A stretch of DNA of 15,491 nucleotides, from assembly GCA_902461935.1 (NCBI GenBank), contig CABPZP010000021.1, positions 1 to 15,491 of the forward strand, written 5' to 3'. Made by a program: the position numbers and the translations under genes. Below are positions 5,801 through 12,291 of this stretch, one piece after another. The notes beneath the pieces were generated by a model, which worked only from the letters and a program-made list of their open reading frames with translations, did not search any database and was not told the origin of the DNA. This DNA comes from Merdicola sp905200315. Its GTDB lineage: Bacteria; Bacillota; Clostridia; TANB77; CAG-508. Position 1 is the first letter of the stretch; each line of letters begins with the position of its first letter.

Positions 5801-6404
5801 TTATAATAAGTCGCTTCTTATTTTTGTTGTTACAAGTTATTAAGGTTAATTTTCTTGTGGAATTTTCTTGAGCTAAAATTGAAGTATTAGTATTTTCAAC
5901 CTCAAAAATATTGTATACAGAATAAGAAACAGAAATATTATATGAATCATAAAGTATTATTTTTTCGTTTAAATTTATTTTTTTCAAATTACTAAAAAAA
6001 AGATTATTTTCATAATTGTGTCCAGCTAAACATAAATTCCCACGAGTATTAATATTTGGTCCATATACTTTACAAATACCTAATTTTAGCAGTTCATCAG
6101 TTGTTTTCGAAAATATAGGATAATTAATGTTTAAAGAAGGAATTTCAATTCTACCAATTATTGGATACGTAGAATTGTCGGATAAATTTATATTATATAA
6201 AGATTGCAGTTTTATTGCATCTGAAATAAAATTAGAAGAATTTAAATCTTCTTGTGAGAGACAATATGAGCGAAAGGAAAAAATGAAAACAACCCAAATT
6301 ATTATTGTACAAAAAAAGAATATATATTTATAATAATAGTATTTTTTATTATTATTATTTCTTTTTTTATTAAAATTTTCTAAGGTTAACAAAATTTGGT
6401 TCAT
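5781..6404 (-). CDS. Sortase (cysteine transpeptidase), class uncertain
   Basis: Sortases cut surface proteins at LPXTG-like signals and join them to the wall or to each other. The 207-residue protein has a cytoplasmic start rich in Lys, Asn and Tyr (NNNN at 16-19, YYYY at 22-25) and one membrane anchor at about 27-44. An extracellular sortase domain follows. The domain shows IGRIEIPSLNINYPIF at 83-98, the catalytic His in AGHN (His129), the catalytic Cys in TLITC (Cys191) and a candidate catalytic Arg at 198. This N-terminal anchor layout fits class A, D or E enzymes better than a pilus class C enzyme, which usually has a C-terminal membrane segment too. A GAAAGGT site at 6413-6419 precedes the ATG. 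The gene is convergent with an LPKTG protein, its likely client. The region just after the Cys (NNKNKKR) is unusually basic and short. Confidence 0.88.
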   Translation of the reverse strand: MNQILLTLENFNKKRNNNNKKYYYYKYIFFFCTIIIWVVFIFSFRSYCLSQEDLNSSNFISDAIKLQSLYNINLSDNSTYPIIGRIEIPSLNINYPIFSKTTDELLKLGICKVYGPNINTRGNLCLAGHNYENNLFFSNLKKINLNEKIILYDSYNISVSYSVYNIFEVENTNTSILAQENSTRKLTLITCNNKNKKRLIIKAKEIE

Positions 6405-6474
6405 ATATTAATACCTTTCATACATATTTTATAAGTATTTTTTGCAAAATATTTATAAAATATTCTAAATTGTA

Positions 6475-6503
6475 TAGACTTTTTAGTTAAAATATCATAA
6501 AAT
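6475..6503 (+). promoter_or_regulatory. Possible promoter of the ppa-uppP operon
   Basis: TAGACT (6475-6480), 17-base spacer, TAAAAT (6498-6503), ending 27 bases before the chosen ppa start. It is moderate in match. The sortase promoter on the other strand must also lie in 6405-6480, but I could not fix it. Confidence 0.45.
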
Positions 6504-6530
6504 AGTTAGGTAAAAAAGGAGTTGGTAAAA

Positions 6531-7061
6531 TTGAATATATGGCACGATATTGAAAAAGAAAGAATAAATAAAAATGATTTTGTCGCAGTTATTGAGATAA
6601 CAAAAGGTGGAAAAAACAAATATGAATTAGATAAAACAACAGGAATGCTTAAATTAGATAGAGTATTATATACATCAACACATTATCCTGCAAATTATGG
6701 ATTTATACCTAGAACATATGCAGAAGATAATGACCCATTAGATGTATTAGTTTTATGCCAAGAAAATATAGACCCAATGACTTTGGTTGAATGTTATCCA
6801 ATTGGAACATTAATTATGACAGACCAGAACTCGAAAGATGAAAAGGTAATTGCAGTATGTAAACAAGATCCTTTCTTAAATGAGTACAAAGATATAAGCG
6901 AAGTTCCAAGTCATATTTCTTCAGAAATAATGCATTTTTTTGAAGTATATAAACAACTAGAAGGAAAACAAACCTCTGTAGATAAAATAGTTGGAAGAAA
7001 AGAAACAGAAGAAATAATAGAAAAATGTATGAAAAATTATGAAGAAAAATTTGGAAATTAA
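6531..7061 (+). CDS. ppa: Inorganic pyrophosphatase, soluble family I
   Basis: The enzyme hydrolyses pyrophosphate to phosphate in the cytoplasm and so pulls biosynthetic reactions forward. The protein begins MNIWHDIEKER and carries EITKGGKNKYELD at 22-34, YPANYGFIPRTY at 52-63 and the family signature DNDPLD at 66-71. A conserved D98/D103/K105 set follows, matching the metal and phosphate ligands of E. coli PPase (D65, D70, D97, D102, K104), and the 176-residue length is normal. I chose the TTG at 6531 because AAGGAG (6516-6521) then sits 9 bases upstream. The in-frame TTG at 6522 would touch that site with no spacing. It is the first gene of a tight plus-strand operon with the TPR, dpaA and uppP genes, which follow at gaps of 24, 14 and -13 bases. 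Confidence 0.95.
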   Translation: MNIWHDIEKERINKNDFVAVIEITKGGKNKYELDKTTGMLKLDRVLYTSTHYPANYGFIPRTYAEDNDPLDVLVLCQENIDPMTLVECYPIGTLIMTDQNSKDEKVIAVCKQDPFLNEYKDISEVPSHISSEIMHFFEVYKQLEGKQTSVDKIVGRKETEEIIEKCMKNYEEKFGN

Positions 7062-7085
7062 ACTTATAGAGGGGACGTGTAATTT

Positions 7086-8279
7086 ATGCTAATAGAAAAA
7101 GTTGGTTTTAATTTATTAGCAGTTTCATTATTTATAATTATTTTTTTTAAAATGATAGCTAGAAATGATACAAGCTATGTAACTTTTTTAATTTTAGAAT
7201 TTATAGGAATATTTATAGAATTTATAGAAATTTTAAAAGGAACGACATTTGCAATATGGATAAAATGTATAACATATTTTATAGCTATAGTACTTCCTAT
7301 AGTAATTATTATGCTAGAAAAACATAATAAATATTTATTAGAATATATATATACATTTTTAGCTAAAATTTACAAACTATTTAATCAAAATAAATCAAAA
7401 AAAATGTTACTAAAATTAATAACAGAATATCCGGAATGTTATATTGGACATAAAATGCTTGCAGAAATATATGTAAAAGAGGGTGGAAGAAGAAAGGCAA
7501 TAGATGAATATGTTAAGGCAATAGATATAAATAAAAAAGATTACGATTCATATTATGAAATTGCATTTCTTTTAAATGAATTAGACAAAAAAGATGAGTC
7601 TATACAAATGTTAAATACTTTAGTAAATAAAAAACCAGATTATTATAAGGCATCTGAATTATTAGGCTCTTTGTTTTGTGAAAAAGAAATGTTCAAAGAA
7701 GCGATAAACGTGTATCAAAATGCAATGCAATATGATCCAAATAATTATGAAATATATTATAATTTAGGAATAGCCTATACAAGATTAAATGACTTTCAAA
7801 AAGCTCAAGAGTATTACAAAATGGCTGCAGAAATAAATGCTGAATTATATTTAGCAATGTATAATTTAGGAATGATATCTTTAATGTTTGGTGATATTGA
7901 AGAAGCAAAACAATATTTTATGAAATCTGTAGATGGAGAATACTTAGAAGCAAAAGGATATTTTAATTTAGCGAGAATCGCATGTATAAATGGTGAAAAA
8001 GAAAATGCAATAAATTACTTAAATCATGCAATAGAGCTAAACGGAAATTTAGCAAAAAAAGCATTAAATGATAATATTTTTATACCTATTCAAAAATATA
8101 TACATATACCACATAATATAATAGAAAAAGAAAATAAAATGGCTCAAAAAGAAATAAAAGCACAAGAACATTTAGAGCAAACCTATGAAATTGTTGGTAC
8201 ATTAAGTAAAAATGAACTTAAAAAAATGAATAGTTTTCAAAGTAAAAGAATAAACTCTAAAGAAAAAGAAATAGAGTAA
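7086..8279 (+). CDS. Membrane-anchored tetratricopeptide-repeat (TPR) protein
   Basis: This 397-residue protein has three hydrophobic segments at about 8-24, 31-50 and 57-77. From about residue 105 it is an array of roughly six TPR units. Examples are KMLAEIYVKEGGRRKAIDEYVKAI, continuing with YYEIAFLLNELDKKDESI, ELLGSLFCEKEMFKEAI, YYNLGIAYTRLNDFQKA, YNLGMISLMFGDIEEA and FNLARIACINGEKENA. The repeats keep the usual small-residue and aromatic positions. A charged Lys/Glu-rich tail follows. TPR arrays bind partner proteins; with the N-terminal anchor, the array probably faces the cytoplasm and acts as a membrane-associated scaffold. No enzymatic motif is seen. AGAGGGG at 7068-7074 is the ribosome-binding site, 11 bases from the ATG. 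It lies between ppa and dpaA in one operon, so a role in sporulation or envelope assembly is possible but only inferred. Confidence 0.85.
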   Translation: MLIEKVGFNLLAVSLFIIIFFKMIARNDTSYVTFLILEFIGIFIEFIEILKGTTFAIWIKCITYFIAIVLPIVIIMLEKHNKYLLEYIYTFLAKIYKLFNQNKSKKMLLKLITEYPECYIGHKMLAEIYVKEGGRRKAIDEYVKAIDINKKDYDSYYEIAFLLNELDKKDESIQMLNTLVNKKPDYYKASELLGSLFCEKEMFKEAINVYQNAMQYDPNNYEIYYNLGIAYTRLNDFQKAQEYYKMAAEINAELYLAMYNLGMISLMFGDIEEAKQYFMKSVDGEYLEAKGYFNLARIACINGEKENAINYLNHAIELNGNLAKKALNDNIFIPIQKYIHIPHNIIEKENKMAQKEIKAQEHLEQTYEIVGTLSKNELKKMNSFQSKRINSKEKEIE

Positions 8280-8293
8280 AAGGAGGATTAACT

Positions 8294-9160
8294 TTGAAAA
8301 CAAAAATTTCAGTAATTGGTGGAGACAAAAGAATAGAATATTTAATACAAATGTTAAAAAAAGAAGAGTTTAATATAAAAATATTTGGAATGGAAAATTC
8401 TAAGATAATTCTAAAAGAAGAAAAAAGCACTTCTATAAAAGAATGTTTAGAAAATTCTAAAATAATAATATCTTCTATACCTTTTTCTAAGGATGGAGAA
8501 AATATATTTGCACCATATGCTGAGAAAAATATAAAAATTGAAGAATTATGTAAATACACTAAAAACAAAGTTTTAATTGCAGGAAACATTAAAGAAGAAA
8601 TACAAAAAAAATTTGTTAATACAAAAATTTATGATTTAATGAAAGATGAAAGCTTAACAATAATGAATGCAGTATCTACAGCAGAAGGTGCAATACAAAT
8701 AGCTATGCAAGAAACAAATAAAACAATACATAATTCAAATGTATTAGTTTTAGGTTTTGGAAGAATAGGAAAGGTACTTTCAAAAGATTTACTAGGCTTA
8801 GGAGCAAATGTAACTTGTGAAGCAAGAAAAAAATCGGATATTGCATGGATAGAAAGTTATGGTTATAAATCATTAGAATTAAATAATTTAGAAGAAAACA
8901 TAAATAAATATGAAATTATTTTTAATACAATACCGTATTTAATATTAAATAAAAATATACTAAAAAATGTTAGAAAAGACTGTTTAATAATAGACTTAGC
9001 ATCTAAGCCAGGAGGAACAGATTTTGAAGAATGCAAAAAGCTAGGAATAAATGCAAAGTTAGAATTAGCACTTCCTGGTAGAGTGGCACCAAAAACATCT
9101 GCAAAATATATTAAGCAATCTATTTATAACATAATGGAGGGAGAAAAATGGGAGCAATAA
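8294..9160 (+). CDS. dpaA: Dipicolinate synthase subunit A (DpaA/SpoVFA)
   Basis: Dipicolinate synthase makes pyridine-2,6-dicarboxylate, the core compound of endospores, from a lysine-pathway intermediate; it acts in the mother cell. The 288-residue protein shows the family's features. It has an N-terminal SVIGGDKR block at 6-13, a dinucleotide-binding Rossmann loop VLVLGFGRIGKVL at 150-162, and AWIESYGYKSLEL at 184-196. FNTIPYLILN, LASKPGGTDFE at 236-245 and ELALPGRVAPKTSA at 257-270 follow. Length is normal. The start is TTG with a strong AGGAGG site (8281-8286) 7 bases upstream. Its usual partner, the flavoprotein subunit B (DpaB/SpoVFB), is normally adjacent but is not here; the next gene is uppP, overlapping by 13 bases. 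I saw no sigma-K-type promoter; the gene seems to be co-transcribed with housekeeping genes, unusual for a late-sporulation function. Confidence 0.92.
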   Translation: MKTKISVIGGDKRIEYLIQMLKKEEFNIKIFGMENSKIILKEEKSTSIKECLENSKIIISSIPFSKDGENIFAPYAEKNIKIEELCKYTKNKVLIAGNIKEEIQKKFVNTKIYDLMKDESLTIMNAVSTAEGAIQIAMQETNKTIHNSNVLVLGFGRIGKVLSKDLLGLGANVTCEARKKSDIAWIESYGYKSLELNNLEENINKYEIIFNTIPYLILNKNILKNVRKDCLIIDLASKPGGTDFEECKKLGINAKLELALPGRVAPKTSAKYIKQSIYNIMEGEKWEQ

Positions 9161-9975
9161 CAATTTGGCAAGCAATAATTTTAGGAATAGTTCAAGCACT
9201 AACAGAATTTTTACCAATATCAAGTTCAGCACATTTAAATTTAATACCATGGGTAATGGGATGGATAGATGGCCCTGGTTTTAGAGGAGAATTTGAAGGA
9301 AGTTTCGATGTAGCATTACATGTAGGAACACTTTTAGCAATATTAATATTCTTCTTTAAAGATTGGATAAGTTTAATAAAAGGTGGATTCAATCAAGTAG
9401 TAAAAAAAGAAAAAACAACAGAAGGAAGAATGTTCTGGTACTTAGTAGCGGCAACATTACCAGGAGGAATATTAGGTTTATTAGCAGATAAATTTTTAGA
9501 AGATTATTTAAAAACAGCATATCTATTAATGGCAATAGTATTAATAGTAATGGGAATAATTTTATACATAGTAGATAAAAAATGTAAATCAAAAACAGAT
9601 TATGAACATATGAGTTTTAAACAAACATTTTTAATAGGACTTTCGCAAGCATTGGCATTTATACCAGGAGTATCACGTTCAGGAATTACAATGACAACAG
9701 GAAGACTAATGGGAGTAGATAGAGAGTCAACAGCCAAATACTCATTTATGTTAGCAGCACCAATAACATTTGGAGCAGCATTATACAAATTAGTAAGTGG
9801 AGCATTTACAATAAATTTATCATTTGCAATAGGAATATTAACAAGTTTTATAGTAGGACTATTTATAATAAAATTTTTACTAGATTATCTAAAAAAAGGA
9901 AGCTTTAAATTATTTGCTATATATAGAGTAATAATAGGAATATTAGTAATAGGAATATATATTTCTAGAATATAA
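9148..9975 (+). CDS. uppP: Undecaprenyl-diphosphatase UppP (BacA family)
   Basis: This integral membrane enzyme converts undecaprenyl diphosphate to the monophosphate, the lipid carrier of peptidoglycan and other envelope polymers. Extra copies are associated with bacitracin tolerance. The 275-residue protein has the two family signatures, LTEFLPISSSAH at 18-29 (Glu20, Ser26-27, His29) and PGVSRSG at 173-179 (Arg177, equivalent to E. coli Arg174). It also has ALHVGTLLAI, and about seven to eight hydrophobic segments span the protein, as expected. Residues 39-51 (WIDGPGFRGEFEG) form a slightly long loop before FDVALHVG. A ribosome-binding site, GGAGGGAG, lies inside the end of dpaA, and the ATG at 9148 overlaps the dpaA stop. 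It is therefore translationally coupled and is the last gene of the operon, before a strong terminator. Confidence 0.96.
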   Translation: MGAITIWQAIILGIVQALTEFLPISSSAHLNLIPWVMGWIDGPGFRGEFEGSFDVALHVGTLLAILIFFFKDWISLIKGGFNQVVKKEKTTEGRMFWYLVAATLPGGILGLLADKFLEDYLKTAYLLMAIVLIVMGIILYIVDKKCKSKTDYEHMSFKQTFLIGLSQALAFIPGVSRSGITMTTGRLMGVDRESTAKYSFMLAAPITFGAALYKLVSGAFTINLSFAIGILTSFIVGLFIIKFLLDYLKKGSFKLFAIYRVIIGILVIGIYISRI

Positions 9976-10008
9976 AAACAAAGCACGAATCAGTGCTTTG
10001 TTTTTATA
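9974..10008. terminator. Bidirectional intrinsic terminator after uppP
   Basis: A 13-bp perfect stem (AAAAACAAAGCAC 9974-9986 with GTGCTTTGTTTTT 9993-10005) and a 6-base loop with T's and A's at the ends. It overlaps the uppP stop codon and can also stop transcription from the convergent minus-strand gene. Confidence 0.88.
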
Positions 10009-10029
10009 TATAAGGCGAATTATGCAAAT

Positions 10030-10046
10030 TGCAACCAAAGGTTGCA
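10030..10046. other. Small hairpin past the 3' end of the high-GC gene
   Basis: TGCAACC (10030-10036) pairs with GGTTGCA (10040-10046) around a 3-base loop. On the minus strand it follows the stop codon of the 10057-11079 gene but has no T-run, so it would be a weak terminator at best, or an RNA-end structure. Confidence 0.35.
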
Positions 10047-10056
10047 TATAACAAAC

Positions 10057-11079
10057 TTACATTAATTCTTTTTCTGTACTCCAGTTTTTGTTATTATGAA
10101 GATACTCTTTTGTTACTTCTTTGGAGTCTCTGTCATAAACATATCTTTTCTCTAAAATCTTATCATACAAATCATACCCCTCAAGAATTACTTTTTTTGC
10201 TGTTGCGATAAGTTCAGAGGAAACACCATCATTATCTGAGTTGTCAAACATATCAAGCCAACGATAGCATTCTCTTACCTCAGTTGCAAGTTTAGGGTCT
10301 GGCATTAAGTATGCAACGTTACGTGACCATCCTGAGCAATACTCCTTTTTTATTCTGCAATGATTTCTTGGGTCAATATGTCCTGCTTTCCAACCAGATA
10401 AAAAGTCTATTCCAGTTTCAGTAGCTTCGCATACAATCTTTGAAACATTTGCACAACCGTCCCACAATAAATCTGTGGACTTTGAAGGATAAATTACAGA
10501 AAATTCTTCGTCATTATCAGAAACTAATGTTATTTTTGTAAATTCTCCTCCTAAGCCTCCTTCTGAAAAGAGTTTGTTGCCGATTTTTGCTGCGATACAC
10601 TTAGGATCGTGTTCCTGACGATATGCTTCTGCTTCTTCTTCAACTTTCTTTCTTTTTATTTCGTCAGCACGAGTTTTCCCGGCATCATCTAATGGTAATT
10701 TTGCAAGATAATTTCCAATATCATCACGTTTGATGACAAAGTAATGTGCTCCAGACATTGAAAAATCAGGAATTACAATTTCATCGCAGTAGTGAATTGG
10801 ATAATCTCCACCAGGAATATTAACTGATTTCAATCCGGCTTCATGCAAAGCTTTACGAAGGCGTGGCCAAAATTTAACATTATTTCCAAGCTTTTTACCA
10901 GGGATAATTTCCCTTGCCTGTCTTAAATGAAAGTATCCTCCTTTGCTCCGTTCTCCAATAACATAGGCGTTACAATCAAACTGATATTTGTTTTCGCCAA
11001 CTGGTGTTACGAGTGCCTCGGCTGTTTCGCCAAGAATGTGGTTTACAGTTACTACAGTGTTTTTCTTAATTGTCTTCAT
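10057..11079 (-). CDS. Unrecognised 340-aa protein of atypical base composition, probably acquired
   Basis: I do not recognise a family. The protein is soluble, with no signal peptide or membrane segment. It begins MKTIKKNTVVTVNHILGET and has an aromatic, basic stretch at about 49-80 (GGYFHLRQAREIIPG, FWPRLRKALHEAGL). A Glu/Lys/Arg coiled-coil-like helix lies at about 130-153 (ADEIKRKKVEEEAEAYRQEH). A later region with several Cys, Trp and His residues spans about 208-265 (DGCANVSKIVC, AGHIDPRNHCRIKKEYCSGW), followed by a helical end. The Cys/His residues could bind metal, but no standard motif fits. GC is near 40% with balanced third positions, clearly above neighbours such as uppP. AAGGAGGG at 11087-11094 is the ribosome-binding site. 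It stands alone between two operons and has its own promoter and a leader of about 118 bases. Transfer from a phage, plasmid or other mobile donor is inferred. Confidence 0.75.
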   Translation of the reverse strand: MKTIKKNTVVTVNHILGETAEALVTPVGENKYQFDCNAYVIGERSKGGYFHLRQAREIIPGKKLGNNVKFWPRLRKALHEAGLKSVNIPGGDYPIHYCDEIVIPDFSMSGAHYFVIKRDDIGNYLAKLPLDDAGKTRADEIKRKKVEEEAEAYRQEHDPKCIAAKIGNKLFSEGGLGGEFTKITLVSDNDEEFSVIYPSKSTDLLWDGCANVSKIVCEATETGIDFLSGWKAGHIDPRNHCRIKKEYCSGWSRNVAYLMPDPKLATEVRECYRWLDMFDNSDNDGVSSELIATAKKVILEGYDLYDKILEKRYVYDRDSKEVTKEYLHNNKNWSTEKELM

Positions 11080-11203
11080 ATCGAAGCCCTCCTTAATATA
11101 ATGTGTATTTGTTTAATGAAGTTTGTTTAAACTAAAACAAAGTTATTAATTAATAAAAGATATTCAATGATTAGTTTAAGCTTACAACATTTAGTGTATT
11201 TTT

Positions 11204-11232
11204 AGTATAGCAAGAAATGCAATATAAGTAAA
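11204..11232 (-). promoter_or_regulatory. Probable promoter of the 340-aa gene, extended -10
   Basis: Read on the minus strand: TTTACT (11227-11232), 17-base spacer, TATACT (11204-11209) preceded by TGC, an extended -10. An 8-bp inverted repeat, TATAAGTA (11223-11230) and TACTTATA (11263-11270), overlaps the -35 box and could be an operator. The leader also contains a 7-bp hairpin, TTTGTTT 11122-11128 with AAACAAA 11135-11141. Confidence 0.5.
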
Positions 11233-11378
11233 ATTAAAAAAATTTATATAAACTATAAGAAATACTTATAATTTAAAATTAGAGACCAGAAATAATATCT
11301 CAAAATTGTAGCAAATAGTAATTCAATGTAAGGTTATAATTTAGTAAAAATTATAATCTTTTTAATATATTTTTTTGC
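11233..11378. other. AT-rich divergent intergenic region with an inverted repeat
   Basis: The gene-free stretch 11080-11439 holds the leader and promoter of the minus-strand gene, then this segment, then the glycosyltransferase promoter. I see no gene or RNA gene here. The one clear structure is an AT-only hairpin, TTATAATTT (11334-11342) with AAATTATAA (11348-11356), followed by a T-rich run, just upstream of the plus-strand -35 box. It may be an operator. Confidence 0.35.
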
Positions 11379-11407
11379 TTGAAATTTTATTTAATATACT
11401 ATATAAT
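11379..11407 (+). promoter_or_regulatory. Sigma-A-type promoter of the GT8/acyltransferase operon
   Basis: TTGAAA (11379-11384), 17-base spacer, perfect TATAAT (11402-11407). The predicted start is near 11414, giving a leader of about 26 bases. Confidence 0.78.
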
Positions 11408-11439
11408 ACTGTCGAAAAATAAAGTGTTTAGGGGATAAT

Positions 11440-12279
11440 ATGATAAACTTACTTTTATGTGGAAATAAAAAGGTTTTCGATGGTGCATTAACACAATTAA
11501 TTTCTATTACAAACAGAACAAAAGAAGATATTAATTGTTATATATTCACAATGGATGCAACAAGATTAAAACCAGAATATGTGCCTATTGAAGATGAACA
11601 AATTGAATTTTTAAATAAAGTTATAAAATCTAAAAATATTAATAACAATGTAAAAAAGATAGATGTAACAAAAGAATATGAAGAAGAATTTTTAGGAACT
11701 GCTAACGAAAATGCTTATTGCACACCATACACTCTTTTAAGATTACTAGCAGACAAAATAGAAGAAATACCAGATAAAATTTTGTATTTAGATATAGACA
11801 TAATGGTTGGTAACGATTTGACTAAATTATATAATATTGATATAACTAATTACGAATATGCAGCAGTTAAAGAAAAATATGGTTGTTGGATTATTAGACC
11901 AGACTATATAAATGCTGGAATGCTTTTATTAAATATGAAAAAAATAAAAGAAACAGGTCTTTTAGAAAAAGCAAGAAATTTATTAAAAAGAAGAAAGTTA
12001 TTATTTGCAGACCAAGATGCAATATTTTGGTCAACAACTAAAAAACTTATACTACCAAGAATTTATAATGAACAATCAAAATTTAATAAAAAAGATACAG
12101 TAATTTGTCATTTTTGTAAAAGGCTTATGTTTAGACCATATCCTCATACAGAAAATTATAAACAATGGAACATAGAGGAAGTGCATAAAATTTTAAAATG
12201 CTTTTATTTTGATGAGGACTTGAATGAATATTTGAAATTAAAAGCAGAGTTCAAAAATAAAGAATTAGAAAGAAGATAA
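11440..12279 (+). CDS. Family 8 glycosyltransferase
   Basis: GT8 enzymes are retaining transferases that use nucleotide sugars such as UDP-glucose or UDP-galactose. The 279-residue protein has a GT-A fold layout. It starts MINLLLCGNKKVFDGALTQL and has TPYTLLRLLADKI at 95-107, before the metal-binding DxD in YLDIDIMV (Asp118, Asp120). INAGMLLLNM follows at 157-166 and DQD at 191-193, both standard GT8 elements. A His in ICHFCKR near 225 is a likely second metal ligand. Length is normal and there is no membrane segment. The ribosome-binding site is AGGGGAT, close to the ATG. A promoter with a perfect -10 box lies just upstream. It is the first gene of an operon with a GT8-acyltransferase fusion and an acyltransferase. 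A role in building an acylated glycan is inferred; the sugar and acceptor cannot be read from the sequence. Confidence 0.9.
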   Translation: MINLLLCGNKKVFDGALTQLISITNRTKEDINCYIFTMDATRLKPEYVPIEDEQIEFLNKVIKSKNINNNVKKIDVTKEYEEEFLGTANENAYCTPYTLLRLLADKIEEIPDKILYLDIDIMVGNDLTKLYNIDITNYEYAAVKEKYGCWIIRPDYINAGMLLLNMKKIKETGLLEKARNLLKRRKLLFADQDAIFWSTTKKLILPRIYNEQSKFNKKDTVICHFCKRLMFRPYPHTENYKQWNIEEVHKILKCFYFDEDLNEYLKLKAEFKNKELERR

Positions 12280-12291
12280 AAGGAGAACAAA

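Noticed and set aside
6340..6362. ATT-unit microsatellite inside the sortase start, encoding the Asn run
   Set aside because: Units are three bases, so slippage would not shift the frame, and only a few units are present; phase variation is not supported.
9065..9250. Minus-strand frames rich in Leu and Phe opposite dpaA and uppP
   Set aside because: They are mirror images of AT-rich coding DNA, with no ribosome-binding site and overlap with well-supported genes.
10057..11079. Anti-restriction or restriction enzyme assignment for the high-GC gene
   Set aside because: No endonuclease, methyltransferase or known anti-restriction motif could be identified, so the function is left open.
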